A stretch of DNA of 36,503 nucleotides from a virus, in the IMG/VR virus record IMGVR_UViG_3300042870_000165, positions 1 through 36,503 of that record; one strand, given 5' to 3'. Positions 20,678 through 30,027 of this stretch are shown here, piece after piece (position 1 is the stretch's first letter; each line of letters starts with the position of its first letter). The notes below the pieces were generated by a model, which did not search any database, was not told the DNA's origin, and was given only the letters and a program-made list of their open reading frames with translations. The position numbers and the translations under genes are program-made.

Positions 20678-21610
20678 TTAAATATATCTTAATCTTGTTG
20701 CTCTTTGTATTTTTACTATATCTGCAGGACTTAATGCATAATTGTAAATAGCTGTATAACCAAAATAACCATCTAGCCAATTGTTATACCTTAATCCTTG
20801 AAAACATGCCCAATCATTACTTGATATAATAGAATAGCTATTACTACCTGATGCTTGTTCTAATGCATTATTATCTGCTCTATGTGCTTGAACAAGAATA
20901 GTAGAACCATCAAATGTAGCTACAATCATATACCAAAAGCCTGTTAATAAAGGCTGACTTAAAGGAGTTACATTAACTGTATAACCTGCACCTGTAGAAC
21001 CATTCCATCTAGTATAATTTACTCCAAAATGCAACGAATTAATCTTATTTAAATACAAACTATATCCTATAGGCTGACCACTTACTCTACCTTCACATGC
21101 AATAATGCCGGGGTAATCGCTTGTAAAAACAGATACATTTACCCATGTTATTAAAGTGTGGTTTGATGTACCGGGGAACTTAGCATAGCCATTTAATCTA
21201 ATAGACCTCTGATTAGCAGTTTCTGTACCAATATATCCTATACTTGAATTATAACCTGTAACATTTGCAGCAGTACCATTACCTGTACCTGTTACAAATA
21301 CTCCATTTCTACTATTTCCACTTGAGTCAGTTATAACACTAGAAGGACTAGCATAATGACCATTCAAAGCATAGTCATGTATTATTTCATAGTTACCAAA
21401 TTTGAAACCACCACCACCCCAACTATAAAAAGCACTAGTATTATAGGGAGCATTTCTATTAAAGTTATTGCTACCATCCCAACTACCACCTACACCTGTT
21501 ATCATAGTCATTTTATCTAATGAACCATAAGGACCACCATAAGGTGCGTACAAAGGCAAGTCGTTAGCTATTGCACTAAATGATAAAGGGCCTGAACTTG
21601 GTAATGACAT
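20678..21610 (-). CDS. LamG-type tail fibre / receptor-binding protein (310 aa)
   Basis: The N-terminus (LPSSGPLSFSAIANDL) is the short attachment motif typical of many phage tail proteins. A glycine- and aromatic-rich linker (30-75) leads to a LamG/concanavalin-like domain (about 85-305) with strands such as SIRLNGYAKFPG, HTLITWVNVSVF, YSLYLNKINSLHFGV and FWYMIVATFDGSTILVQAHR. The end (GYFGYTAIYNYALSPADIVKIQRATR) is the usual final strand and helix of this fold. It probably binds a surface glycan of the host. The ATG overlaps the S74 fibre stop as TAATG. Confidence 0.8.
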   Translation of the reverse strand: MSLPSSGPLSFSAIANDLPLYAPYGGPYGSLDKMTMITGVGGSWDGSNNFNRNAPYNTSAFYSWGGGGFKFGNYEIIHDYALNGHYASPSSVITDSSGNSRNGVFVTGTGNGTAANVTGYNSSIGYIGTETANQRSIRLNGYAKFPGTSNHTLITWVNVSVFTSDYPGIIACEGRVSGQPIGYSLYLNKINSLHFGVNYTRWNGSTGAGYTVNVTPLSQPLLTGFWYMIVATFDGSTILVQAHRADNNALEQASGSNSYSIISSNDWACFQGLRYNNWLDGYFGYTAIYNYALSPADIVKIQRATRLRYI

Positions 21611-24600
21611 TATGCTTTTTGTTTTTTAAGTTCATTAATTTGTTTTTGTTGCTCCTTAATAGCTTCTACTAAATATGGTACAATACCTTTATCCCTCAAA
21701 GACAACTTACCATTATCATTTTGTCTAACCAATTTAGGAATTACACCTTGTACTTGTTGTGCAATAAATCCTAAATCTTCCTTAATGCCTGTTAATGAAT
21801 TTGAATCTGTATCTGCTTTCCAATCAAATGATACACCTTCTAATTGTAGTACTTTTTCTAATGCATCTTTAATAGGCTTAATATTTTCTTTTAAAGATAT
21901 ATCAGAAGGAGAACCATAAGCAATAACATCAGAAGCAACTGTCCATGTACCATTATTGCTCAATCTTGCAGTAGCAGTAAATCCGCTATATTGTGCACCT
22001 GTTGTATAAGAATATTTACCAAAACATACAGAACTTGCAGAGTTAGTAGGATAATAAATTGACAATTCAAAAGGAGCACCACTCATATCTGTACCTAAAC
22101 CCATCCATCCACCTGAATCTGCATCTAAACCATATACTTGTAATCTAGGTCCACCATAATATCCTCCTCTAATATGTACTGCAGGAGAGTAATCATTCAT
22201 TTTACCAATGTAACTTCTTCCGTCTACATGAAATTTAACTTGTGGGGTAATACCAACTCCTACATTACCTGCTTCTGTAATTGTAAATCTTGGAGTCCAA
22301 TCTCCTGCTCCTGTTGGTGCATTATATATTGTAAAATCATAAACACTAGCACCTGTTTGTCCATTAATTGCCCATCTACCTACCTTATTATAATCCTGTA
22401 TAGATATTGCAGTTTGACCTACATTAGAAGAACTTGCTCTAATTGTTAATGTAGCACCTGAAAGTGCTGCACTTAATGTATCTGTATTAACTAAAATTTG
22501 ACCTGATGAAGTGATACTTAATCTTCTAGTAACACTACCTACTCCACCTGTATCAAATCCTATTCCCATTGGTGCACCATCCCATGCAGTTCTTTCTCCT
22601 ACAATTCTTGCTCCTAATCTGTCTACTTCATCAGTAAAAATTATATATTGCTTCCAAGTCTCTCCACCTGCTTGTGTATGAATTCTATTTAAACGAATAT
22701 CTCCATCTTTTATAGTTAACATACTATTTGCACCTGTAGTATTTATCCCTACAAAACCATTGCCTTGAACATAAAATTTATTTTCAACTGCTAAATGAAA
22801 ATCACTAGTACGAGTACCTGTAATATATAATCCATATCTAGTTCCTGCTGAATTACCATAACCAAAATACATTTTATGTCCTTCTGTTGCAGTATTATCC
22901 CATACAGATAACCAATCTGAATTAGAAACACTTTTTGTAACTGTTGTATTAACATAGAATGTAGAACTACTACCACCTAAATTAAATATTCTTGTAGGAG
23001 TGGCTGCATTTATATAAAAATTAAAAGATGCACCTGAACCTGCTGTCAATTCAAAGTTACTTGATGAAATACCTAAACCATAATCAAATGTGCTTGAATT
23101 TCCTTGCTGAAATAATTTTAACTTAAAGTTTTTACCTGCTGCATTATTACCAAATGTAGAGTCCATTTGAATAAGACTTGGACTAGCAGTTACAGTTCCT
23201 GTTGTTTCTGTTATTCCAACACTTAAAGACCTACTCCATATCTCTCCTGTTTGCAAAGATATATATGCATTTAAATTGCTAGCACCAACAAATGCAATAC
23301 TATTAGCAGGTAAATCCTTTTGAGATGCTACAGACAAAGTACTATCAATATTTCTATGATATATACCCCATGTTGCATTACCACTATCACAATAAATCCA
23401 ATTATCTTCTGTATTACTTAAACTTTTAATTGGAGCATCATCTGCTGCACTTGTGCTATGACCACTATATGTAGTCATTCCTGTTCTTGGATATAAAGTT
23501 CCGTATGTAGTAAAACCTGCAGATAACCCACCTGTACTAATTGTCCAACTTCTATTAGCACTTAAATCATAAGCAGTACCATTAATTGTCAATGTTCTAC
23601 TTGTTGGTACACCACCTAAACCGCTTAAAGTTTGGTCTCCTGTATTTGTACCACTTAAATTTGTAGCTGTTAAATTACCTGTAATAGCTACTCCTGTTGA
23701 ATCTAATGAAAAAATTGTTGTCGGAGTACCTGAAGCAGCATCTCCTGTACGAATTTTAACACCAAGATATGAATTGATTTTTATACCATCCCATATACCT
23801 TCACTATCAATATTTAAGTAGTTATTATAAATACTATGATTTGGCTCATAAGAATTTGAAAAACTTAATCTACCTCTCCTAATATTAACACCTGTTGCAC
23901 CTGTACTACTATTACCAACAGATATTGTAGCAGTAGTTGTTGCACCTCTTGCTACAACAGTTGCCAAAGTATCTGTTTCTGAAAACGAATATTGAGGTAT
24001 ATTTAAGACACCTGCTGAATAAGTAGCCGCACCACTTGTACCTGTTGTAGTCAAAGTTATTGCTGCTCTTGCTCTAGCATCAGTATAATATAAATTAGTC
24101 TCCTCTGCAATATCACTAGTTTTTAAAACTACTGCTCCTGTTTTAGTATTAACTGAAGTTACTCCTCCTACATAGCTAGGAATATTCAATACTCCTGTTG
24201 CATTATCATAGGTAGCTGCTCCACTAGTGCCGGTAGTAGTCAAGCTAATACTTGACCTTGACCTTGCATTAGTAAAGTACAAGTTAGTTGTACCTTCTGT
24301 TACTTTATCAGTATCATAGTCTCCGGATACAGCTACTACTGCTCCTGTTCTTCCGAATACAGAACTAACTGCATCTGTATTTATATCAGTCCAACTTGCT
24401 GTGATTGTACCACCATCCTGTTGGGTTAATGTCAATGTTTTAGTAGTCGTACCTGTTACTGCTGCACTATTAATCTTATCATTATATGCTGCGTTCCAAT
24501 TTGCAGAACTAGCTATGTATGTATCAGTTAAAGCATTAGTCAAATGCAATGTTTCTAACAATGTTACTCCTCCTGTAATACTAGCTGCATTACCTGAACC

Positions 24601-25806
24601 ACTTGACTTAGTAACTGTTAATGCTTCTCCGCTTCCTGCCTTAGTAATACTAGCTGCTACTCCACTTCCGCTTGAATGATTTATGATTAAATCATAAGCA
24701 GTCAAACTATGTGTACCTAAGTTTACATTACCTGTTGCACCTATGTATGGTACATAGCCACTAAGGTCAGGAGCATAGTTAGGTATGTTTAAAAAGCCTG
24801 TACTTGAGTTATAAGTTGCTGCACCTGTAGTACCTGTAGTTGTCAATGTAATAGCTGCCCTTGCTCTTGCATCTGTATAGTAAAGGTTTGTATTCTCCGT
24901 TACTTGGCTTGTATTGTAATCGCCATTAACTGCTATTACTGCTCCTGTTCTACCAAAGACTGAACTTACTGCATCAGTATTGTCATCAGTCCATGTTGCT
25001 GTTATAGTTCCTCCGTCTTGCTGTGTTAAAGTCAAGGTCTTTGTTGTAGTACCGGTAACTGCCGCACTATTTATTTTATCATTGTATGCTGCATCCCAAT
25101 TAGATGTACTATCTGTCAAATAGCTTATAATACCACCTGTACTTTTAACAATACCTGTGCCACCTAATGCTGCTTGTTTGTTATTAAAAGTAGACCAATC
25201 TCCTGAGTCTAAAAATCCATCCTGAGTACTACTAGCTTGTTTAACTTCTATGCTAGTACCTGTACCTATAACTGCTGATGTACCACCTGTAATAGTTAAT
25301 ACACCACTAACTGTTTCAGTAAGGTTTCCTTTTGTTAATGCTCCTTCCTTATTGTTAAAGGTATTCCAATCTGTGCTAGATAAATAACCATTGCTTGATG
25401 CTCCTGATTGAGTAATAGACAAAGTTCTATTTGCACTTAGGTCTCCTCCTCCTTCTAATGGTGCTGTTGTACTAATGCTTCTAGCTGTACCTACCTTATT
25501 GTTGAATGTTGTCCAATCTGCTGCACTCAGTAAACCTCTGTTTGCTGCACTTGATGTCGGAACATTAATTGTAATATTACCTGCTGCTGTAACAGGAGAA
25601 CCTGACACACTTATATCTGTGCCGGTGCTTCCAATAGTTATACCAATGCTAGTTACACCATGGTCTAGGTGTGTTTGCATCCAATCCTGTATGGTACTGA
25701 TAGTTACCTTGTTGGTAGTAGAAGCATTTAATGCTACAATAGGTAGCACATCATTGTTAGCTATACTAACCCTCTCAACTAACTGACTTATCCTTTTATC
25801 TGACAT
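21610..25806 (-). CDS. Giant tail fibre with C-terminal S74 intramolecular chaperone
   Basis: I start at ATG 25806 (MSDKRISQLVERV), which follows the upstream stop; the frame upstream is inside the previous gene. The 1398-residue protein is a Ser/Thr/Gly/Asn-rich fibre. It has repeats (ADWTTFNNK type; a 110-residue unit ending YTDARARAAITLTTTG) in residues about 80-620, and a beta-helix-like middle. The C-terminal domain starts near residue 1299 (SPSDISLKENIKPI) and ends with a coiled coil. The latter is a peptidase S74 domain, which trimerises the fibre and then cleaves itself off using the Ser/Lys pair in SLKEN. It is probably the main receptor-binding fibre. Confidence 0.88.
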   Translation of the reverse strand: MSDKRISQLVERVSIANNDVLPIVALNASTTNKVTISTIQDWMQTHLDHGVTSIGITIGSTGTDISVSGSPVTAAGNITINVPTSSAANRGLLSAADWTTFNNKVGTARSISTTAPLEGGGDLSANRTLSITQSGASSNGYLSSTDWNTFNNKEGALTKGNLTETVSGVLTITGGTSAVIGTGTSIEVKQASSTQDGFLDSGDWSTFNNKQAALGGTGIVKSTGGIISYLTDSTSNWDAAYNDKINSAAVTGTTTKTLTLTQQDGGTITATWTDDNTDAVSSVFGRTGAVIAVNGDYNTSQVTENTNLYYTDARARAAITLTTTGTTGAATYNSSTGFLNIPNYAPDLSGYVPYIGATGNVNLGTHSLTAYDLIINHSSGSGVAASITKAGSGEALTVTKSSGSGNAASITGGVTLLETLHLTNALTDTYIASSANWNAAYNDKINSAAVTGTTTKTLTLTQQDGGTITASWTDINTDAVSSVFGRTGAVVAVSGDYDTDKVTEGTTNLYFTNARSRSSISLTTTGTSGAATYDNATGVLNIPSYVGGVTSVNTKTGAVVLKTSDIAEETNLYYTDARARAAITLTTTGTSGAATYSAGVLNIPQYSFSETDTLATVVARGATTTATISVGNSSTGATGVNIRRGRLSFSNSYEPNHSIYNNYLNIDSEGIWDGIKINSYLGVKIRTGDAASGTPTTIFSLDSTGVAITGNLTATNLSGTNTGDQTLSGLGGVPTSRTLTINGTAYDLSANRSWTISTGGLSAGFTTYGTLYPRTGMTTYSGHSTSAADDAPIKSLSNTEDNWIYCDSGNATWGIYHRNIDSTLSVASQKDLPANSIAFVGASNLNAYISLQTGEIWSRSLSVGITETTGTVTASPSLIQMDSTFGNNAAGKNFKLKLFQQGNSSTFDYGLGISSSNFELTAGSGASFNFYINAATPTRIFNLGGSSSTFYVNTTVTKSVSNSDWLSVWDNTATEGHKMYFGYGNSAGTRYGLYITGTRTSDFHLAVENKFYVQGNGFVGINTTGANSMLTIKDGDIRLNRIHTQAGGETWKQYIIFTDEVDRLGARIVGERTAWDGAPMGIGFDTGGVGSVTRRLSITSSGQILVNTDTLSAALSGATLTIRASSSNVGQTAISIQDYNKVGRWAINGQTGASVYDFTIYNAPTGAGDWTPRFTITEAGNVGVGITPQVKFHVDGRSYIGKMNDYSPAVHIRGGYYGGPRLQVYGLDADSGGWMGLGTDMSGAPFELSIYYPTNSASSVCFGKYSYTTGAQYSGFTATARLSNNGTWTVASDVIAYGSPSDISLKENIKPIKDALEKVLQLEGVSFDWKADTDSNSLTGIKEDLGFIAQQVQGVIPKLVRQNDNGKLSLRDKGIVPYLVEAIKEQQKQINELKKQKA
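24172..24501 (-). repeat. Fibre-coding repeat, copy 2
   Basis: A 330-bp segment encoding 110 residues (NWNAAYNDKINSAAV start, GVLNIPSY end). It is a diverged copy of 24775-25101, with matching protein segments including KTLTLTQQDGGTITA and SSVFGRTGAV. Many differences are at third codon positions, so selection keeps the protein repeat. A shorter third copy lies around 23985-24165. Confidence 0.75.
24775..25101 (-). repeat. Fibre-coding repeat, copy 1
   Basis: A 327-bp segment encoding 109 residues (NWDAAYNDKINSAAV start, GFLNIPNY end), paralogous to 24172-24501. Such repeats allow shaft-length change and domain shuffling by recombination within or between fibre genes. Confidence 0.75.
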
Positions 25807-25810
25807 ACTT

Positions 25811-27985
25811 TTAAATATAAAATCTATCAATTCCGTTTTCCTGTAGCATATAGTAATCAGTCTCCAACAGTATGTATTCATACTCCAAAGGCTGTACCTC
25901 TGCTAGGATTTTAAACAAGCTAACATAGCTTAAAGTATTAGCTATTGGGTTATACTTGTCTACCTTTTGCAATTGATAGTAGTGATTGCCTACTTTTATA
26001 ATCTTACGAAAATCCAATTCCATTATATCTTCAGGAGTCAAGTAGAAACTACCTTGCAATAGCCTACTATCTTTGTCTCCAATTGCACTAATCAATGTAT
26101 CATAGTATGCTCCGTATAAATTTGCTCCCGGATATACTGATATACTAAAATATACCTCTCTAGGAGTGCCGAACAATAAATCATTAACAGGGTCAACAGG
26201 GTCATTCAAGTGTCCTGCGTATGGATATGCTGAGTATTGTGAGAATCCTGCTTGATATGTCATAGTCCATAAGGTTGGACAAGGTACTTCCGGCTTCCAA
26301 TATGCCAATCTAGGTTTAAAGTTATCCTTTACCTTAACTCCATTCTCAACCTTATACATGTGAATCATTACCCTACCTGTTATCTCCTCTCTCATTACAG
26401 GGGGAGCAAAAACAACCTTGATAGTTTTAGTATCTAGTACAAAATCATTATCTATTAGCTGTCTCTTTTCTCCATATCCTTCATTAAACTTAGTCTTGTA
26501 TTGCTGACTCCAATAATCACTATCATCATCAAATGCTAACCTATATTCCTTTGCTGACAAATCACTCAAAGGGGTTATGGTTACATCACTACTCATATCT
26601 AACTTATCAGTCCAATCTAAAGCCTCGTTCTTAAATGCTCTGTAAAATAAGGTATAAGGTATAATCTCTAAAACATTGGTTCTTAGCTTATCTTGTGTTA
26701 CATACAAGTTATGCATTGAAATAATACTTTTCAAGAAGTCTCTCTGCTTCATTGACTTAGGCATATTGTAGACTATCTTCATTGTATCTCCTTCTGTAAG
26801 TTCTACAGCTACAGGTACAGTGTTACCTATTTTAAATTCTCCTCCATCAACTATTACTGCCTTTGTTTGAATGCCGGGCATAAAGCCACTTTCTTGTAAA
26901 CTACCTGTTAATTCTATTTCAAAGTAATCTCCTTGTACCAAATCTAATGCTGTACTAAATTCTACATCCCAATTAAATGTCTGATACTGCATTGAAAATC
27001 TAATACTTCTATTCCTGCTATCAATGTCTGAACCATTCTTTTTTAAATGAACTGTCCAATCTGTTCTAGTGCCTCCTTGCAATGCTAAAAAAAAGAAACT
27101 ACACTTAAAAGTTAAACCTGTATTTAAAGTCTGTGCCCTATTCCATGTAAACTTACTACCACTATTGCTAATAGTAAAGCCTTCATGTTGTATATCTGAA
27201 AAATACATAGTATGAGAATAGGTATCCTGATTAGTTACATCATCTTCATTAAAATATCCTCTTTGGTTCAACAATGTACTAGACTGCTTTGTTACAGTCT
27301 TTTCTCCTGTTACCATTATTAGCTTTTTAAAATACTGAGTATTAAAAAAAGGTGCTACAATTTCAAAACCTGCTGCTTCAAATATTCTTTTCAATATTTC
27401 TCTTACAAATACTGCCGGTTTAAAATTAGTTAAGGGGTATGAAATTGAATCTACACTATAGCCGTAATCAACAAGAGGGTAAACATAGTTCATGCCTCCA
27501 TCAGTCCATTCAGTTCTATTCCAACTCTGTGCAATATTATTATTATTCCATGTATGGTCGTAATCATCAAAGTTTAATTCTGCTAGAGTCTTATCTCCTA
27601 ATTCATCCAATATGTCTCTCAATCTACCAAACATATTAACTTCATAGGTAATGCCGCCTTTGTTATTGTTAATCTTGCTCATCCTTAGTACTCCATCAAA
27701 TATCTTGACATTGTCTAGGAATATTTGTGCCTTTGCTTGTTTAGCAGGGTTAAAGTTTACAAGAATATTAGGGTCTGTATCATAGTAATCATTGCTTACT
27801 GATATGTCAAAGATGTTACCGAACAACTTTTGATTCTTTGAGGTTGACGGCAATATGATTGTCTTTGAGTAAGATGTATTCCTCCTTTCAATGTCGCTAA
27901 TGTCTGCAACAGAATAAGTAAAGTCTACATCTATGTCTCCTAGTGTATCTACCTCGTAACCTTCTACAAATAACCTTGCACTCAT
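25811..27985 (-). CDS. Tail-tip / baseplate protein (724 aa)
   Basis: A 724-residue mostly beta protein. The N-terminus (RLFVEGYEVDTLGDIDVDFTYSVADISDI) leads to a region with SYSKTIILPSTSKNQKLFG and several strand-rich domains. FKPAVFVREILKRIFEAAGFEI at about 190-212 is a helix typical of tail hub proteins of Bacteroidota phages. It lies between another tail protein and the fibre, so it probably forms the tail hub or tip that carries the fibre. No peptidase motif is evident. A hydrolase function cannot be excluded from sequence alone. Confidence 0.65.
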   Translation of the reverse strand: MSARLFVEGYEVDTLGDIDVDFTYSVADISDIERRNTSYSKTIILPSTSKNQKLFGNIFDISVSNDYYDTDPNILVNFNPAKQAKAQIFLDNVKIFDGVLRMSKINNNKGGITYEVNMFGRLRDILDELGDKTLAELNFDDYDHTWNNNNIAQSWNRTEWTDGGMNYVYPLVDYGYSVDSISYPLTNFKPAVFVREILKRIFEAAGFEIVAPFFNTQYFKKLIMVTGEKTVTKQSSTLLNQRGYFNEDDVTNQDTYSHTMYFSDIQHEGFTISNSGSKFTWNRAQTLNTGLTFKCSFFFLALQGGTRTDWTVHLKKNGSDIDSRNRSIRFSMQYQTFNWDVEFSTALDLVQGDYFEIELTGSLQESGFMPGIQTKAVIVDGGEFKIGNTVPVAVELTEGDTMKIVYNMPKSMKQRDFLKSIISMHNLYVTQDKLRTNVLEIIPYTLFYRAFKNEALDWTDKLDMSSDVTITPLSDLSAKEYRLAFDDDSDYWSQQYKTKFNEGYGEKRQLIDNDFVLDTKTIKVVFAPPVMREEITGRVMIHMYKVENGVKVKDNFKPRLAYWKPEVPCPTLWTMTYQAGFSQYSAYPYAGHLNDPVDPVNDLLFGTPREVYFSISVYPGANLYGAYYDTLISAIGDKDSRLLQGSFYLTPEDIMELDFRKIIKVGNHYYQLQKVDKYNPIANTLSYVSLFKILAEVQPLEYEYILLETDYYMLQENGIDRFYI

Positions 27986-27986
27986 A

Positions 27987-29168
27987 CTATATTGATTGTC
28001 TTAAGTTTACTAAACCAAATTCTAAATCCATTTCTAAGTTAAACAACTTATCTGATGCCGTCTTCTTTATTTCGTAGCTAGTAGGCATTGGCTTAACAGG
28101 TATCCATGAAGGGGTAATGTAATTGTCATTAACCAAATTCATGTAAACTACCGGAGAACTATACAATTCCCTAATCAACTCACTTTGTGCATCTGTAAGG
28201 TAATCTGATATAATCTTCCACTTTTGCATTTCTTTAGTATAGTAGATAGGATTAATATTCTTAACTACTACTCCATTTGCCTCGTATATGTCTCCTGTGT
28301 AATTTCTTTGGTAGCCTTTCTTTTCAATATCAAAGCTAGTCTTGTTAACTAGGTCAAAGTTAAAAAAGTCATATACTCCAAACTTATTCATGTATGCTAT
28401 TCTAATAGGGTCATGCTTACCACAACTTTGAGTATAAAGGGTAGCAAACTTGTATCTCCTTGCACTTCCGTTGTTCCAATTGCTAAACAATTGTATGTTT
28501 GATACATTTGCTCCATAGGATGCCGGTGTAACTTTGATATAAGTGATATGCGGACTTCCCACTTCTGAAGGGGTAATATAGTATGTCTGAGTAGTACCAT
28601 TGTTGTATGTAACTAATAACTCGCATTTAACAAAGTAGCCTGTATTAATAAAACCAAATATCTGCGAATCAGTTTCCCTTAACTTGATGGTATCCCAATC
28701 TGACAATGGTTTGTAAATAGTATTACTGCTTCCCCAATAGTTAGCATGGTTTGCATACCAATTCTTTACCTCCAATAAAGGGAATGCTCCTGTAAATGCA
28801 TACTTAACAGCCGATACAACCTCAGAACTAAGTACAATTACATAGTCTCCATCTATTTCATAGTATTCATAGCATTTTAGATAGTATCCTTTTATGCAGT
28901 TCTTGCTGTGTGAATAGTCAGTCGTTTCATAAAAGCCTTTACTATAATCAAAGTCAGTGGATACATACTTTGATACATCAAATTCAATTGGGTCTGCCGG
29001 ATTAGCAGGACTATCATAATATGCAGTCGTAATTAATTCATTGTCAATATTGTAAACCTTTACTACATACTTGAATCCAATGTTATCTGCATTAGTACTA
29101 ACAATAGTATAGTTAATCCTGTTAAATGCAGGTACTATACTTATACTAGGCTGTGTTAATGTTATCAT
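27987..29168 (-). CDS. Tail protein, probably distal tail (393 aa)
   Basis: A 393-residue beta-rich protein with aromatic-rich strands (NRINYTIVSTNADNIGFKYVVKVYNIDNELITTAYY, YYLKCYEYYEIDGDYVIVLS), and no recognisable enzyme motif. In related phages this gene sits between the tail completion protein and the tail-tip protein, the position of a distal tail protein. Its ATG overlaps the preceding stop as ATGA and its stop is 1 nt before the next start. Structure prediction would be needed to confirm a Dit-like fold. Confidence 0.55.
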   Translation of the reverse strand: MITLTQPSISIVPAFNRINYTIVSTNADNIGFKYVVKVYNIDNELITTAYYDSPANPADPIEFDVSKYVSTDFDYSKGFYETTDYSHSKNCIKGYYLKCYEYYEIDGDYVIVLSSEVVSAVKYAFTGAFPLLEVKNWYANHANYWGSSNTIYKPLSDWDTIKLRETDSQIFGFINTGYFVKCELLVTYNNGTTQTYYITPSEVGSPHITYIKVTPASYGANVSNIQLFSNWNNGSARRYKFATLYTQSCGKHDPIRIAYMNKFGVYDFFNFDLVNKTSFDIEKKGYQRNYTGDIYEANGVVVKNINPIYYTKEMQKWKIISDYLTDAQSELIRELYSSPVVYMNLVNDNYITPSWIPVKPMPTSYEIKKTASDKLFNLEMDLEFGLVNLRQSI

Positions 29169-29788
29169 CTTACTATTTTTAAAATCAATGAGTTATTGCC
29201 TATCTCCTTTATCTTTACATTAAAGTCAGGCATTACTGCATCTATTGCTTTCTTTTTAAAATTCCTTCCCTCAATACCATACTTCTTGATATAATATGCT
29301 AATCTTTTGGCAGGACTTGTTATCTGTGTTAAATTTTTCCTTCCTTCAATTGAAGCCTGTGCTTTCAGTTCAATGTTTTTCCTTGCTGCCCAACCTTCTA
29401 GTCTTTTAAGTGCTTCAGGAGGCATACCATAAGTTTTAAACTGATAGTACTTGCCTTCTGCATTCTTGTAGGTCTTTCGCTTGTTTTCAATACCTTTTAC
29501 CCCTTTATCAATGTAATCTGCGTAATCTACTCCAATATTAATTTCAAGTCTGTAGCCGCCCTTGGTTTCCTTTACACCTATTACTGAGAATGAATTTTGC
29601 AATGCTCCACTATCTGCCGGGGAGAACTCCTCTAATTTCTTTACTAGCTGTATACCTAGCTTGTCCATTACACCCTTTACACTTTGTGCTAATACATCAT
29701 CAATTGCACCAATGTATTCATTAGGCTGTAACTTCCTTCCTCCTATATTAAATAGGGCATCTACTTGACCTTGTGTTGCAACTCCCAT
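29165..29788 (-). CDS. HK97 gp10-like tail completion protein (207 aa)
   Basis: The 207-residue protein contains the HK97 gp10 signature: a helix with QLVKKLEEFSPADSGALQNSFSV (the P-x-D-x-G-x-L-x-x-S type), then strands with GYRLEINIGVDYADYIDKGV. The C-terminal part is basic and helical. Such proteins complete the head-tail joint or the tail terminator. It begins inside the end of the frameshifted chaperone extension (28-nt overlap), so translation of the two is probably linked. Confidence 0.75.
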   Translation of the reverse strand: MGVATQGQVDALFNIGGRKLQPNEYIGAIDDVLAQSVKGVMDKLGIQLVKKLEEFSPADSGALQNSFSVIGVKETKGGYRLEINIGVDYADYIDKGVKGIENKRKTYKNAEGKYYQFKTYGMPPEALKRLEGWAARKNIELKAQASIEGRKNLTQITSPAKRLAYYIKKYGIEGRNFKKKAIDAVMPDFNVKIKEIGNNSLILKIVR

Positions 29789-30027
29789 TTTTTATATTCT
29801 GCTTCCTTGTGTTTATTATAATCCTTCAAATATGCTAGAGTGTTTAGGTAGTGTACAACATTCAACTTGTAGGCTTCGGTAACTGTTATGTTTTCAAAGT
29901 CTGCTACTTGCTTGGTGCTATGTACCCAACCCCATCTTTCCATAAACGAAGTAGAGCCTCCTTCGCCTCCTCCGTTAGACTTGAATAGATTATGGTATCG
30001 TTTATTAATTCCTTGAATAATTGATAA
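29761..30027 (-). CDS. Tail chaperone -1 frame extension (T part of G-T)
   Basis: An 88-codon open segment in the -1 frame, entered through the T9 slippery run at 30026-30034. It continues the tail-chaperone protein after residue 154 to give a 242-residue product. The extension contains a glycine-rich linker (SNGGGEGGSTS) and a conserved-looking domain starting with a Met-Glu-Arg-Trp-Gly-Trp motif and ending with a lysine-rich helix. A free start (ATG at 30042) exists in this frame but is embedded in the upstream gene. The fusion, by analogy with lambda gpG/gpGT, is expected to recruit the tape measure and tube protein. Confidence 0.75.
   Translation of the reverse strand, partial: LSIIQGINKRYHNLFKSNGGGEGGSTSFMERWGWVHSTKQVADFENITVTEAYKLNVVHYLNTLAYLKDYNKHKEAEYKKWELQHKVK

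Noticed and set aside
25807-25881. Longer N-terminus of the S74 fibre
   Set aside because: The extra 25 codons lie inside the upstream tail-tip gene and have no match to the start expected for fibres; the ATG at 25806 follows the upstream stop.
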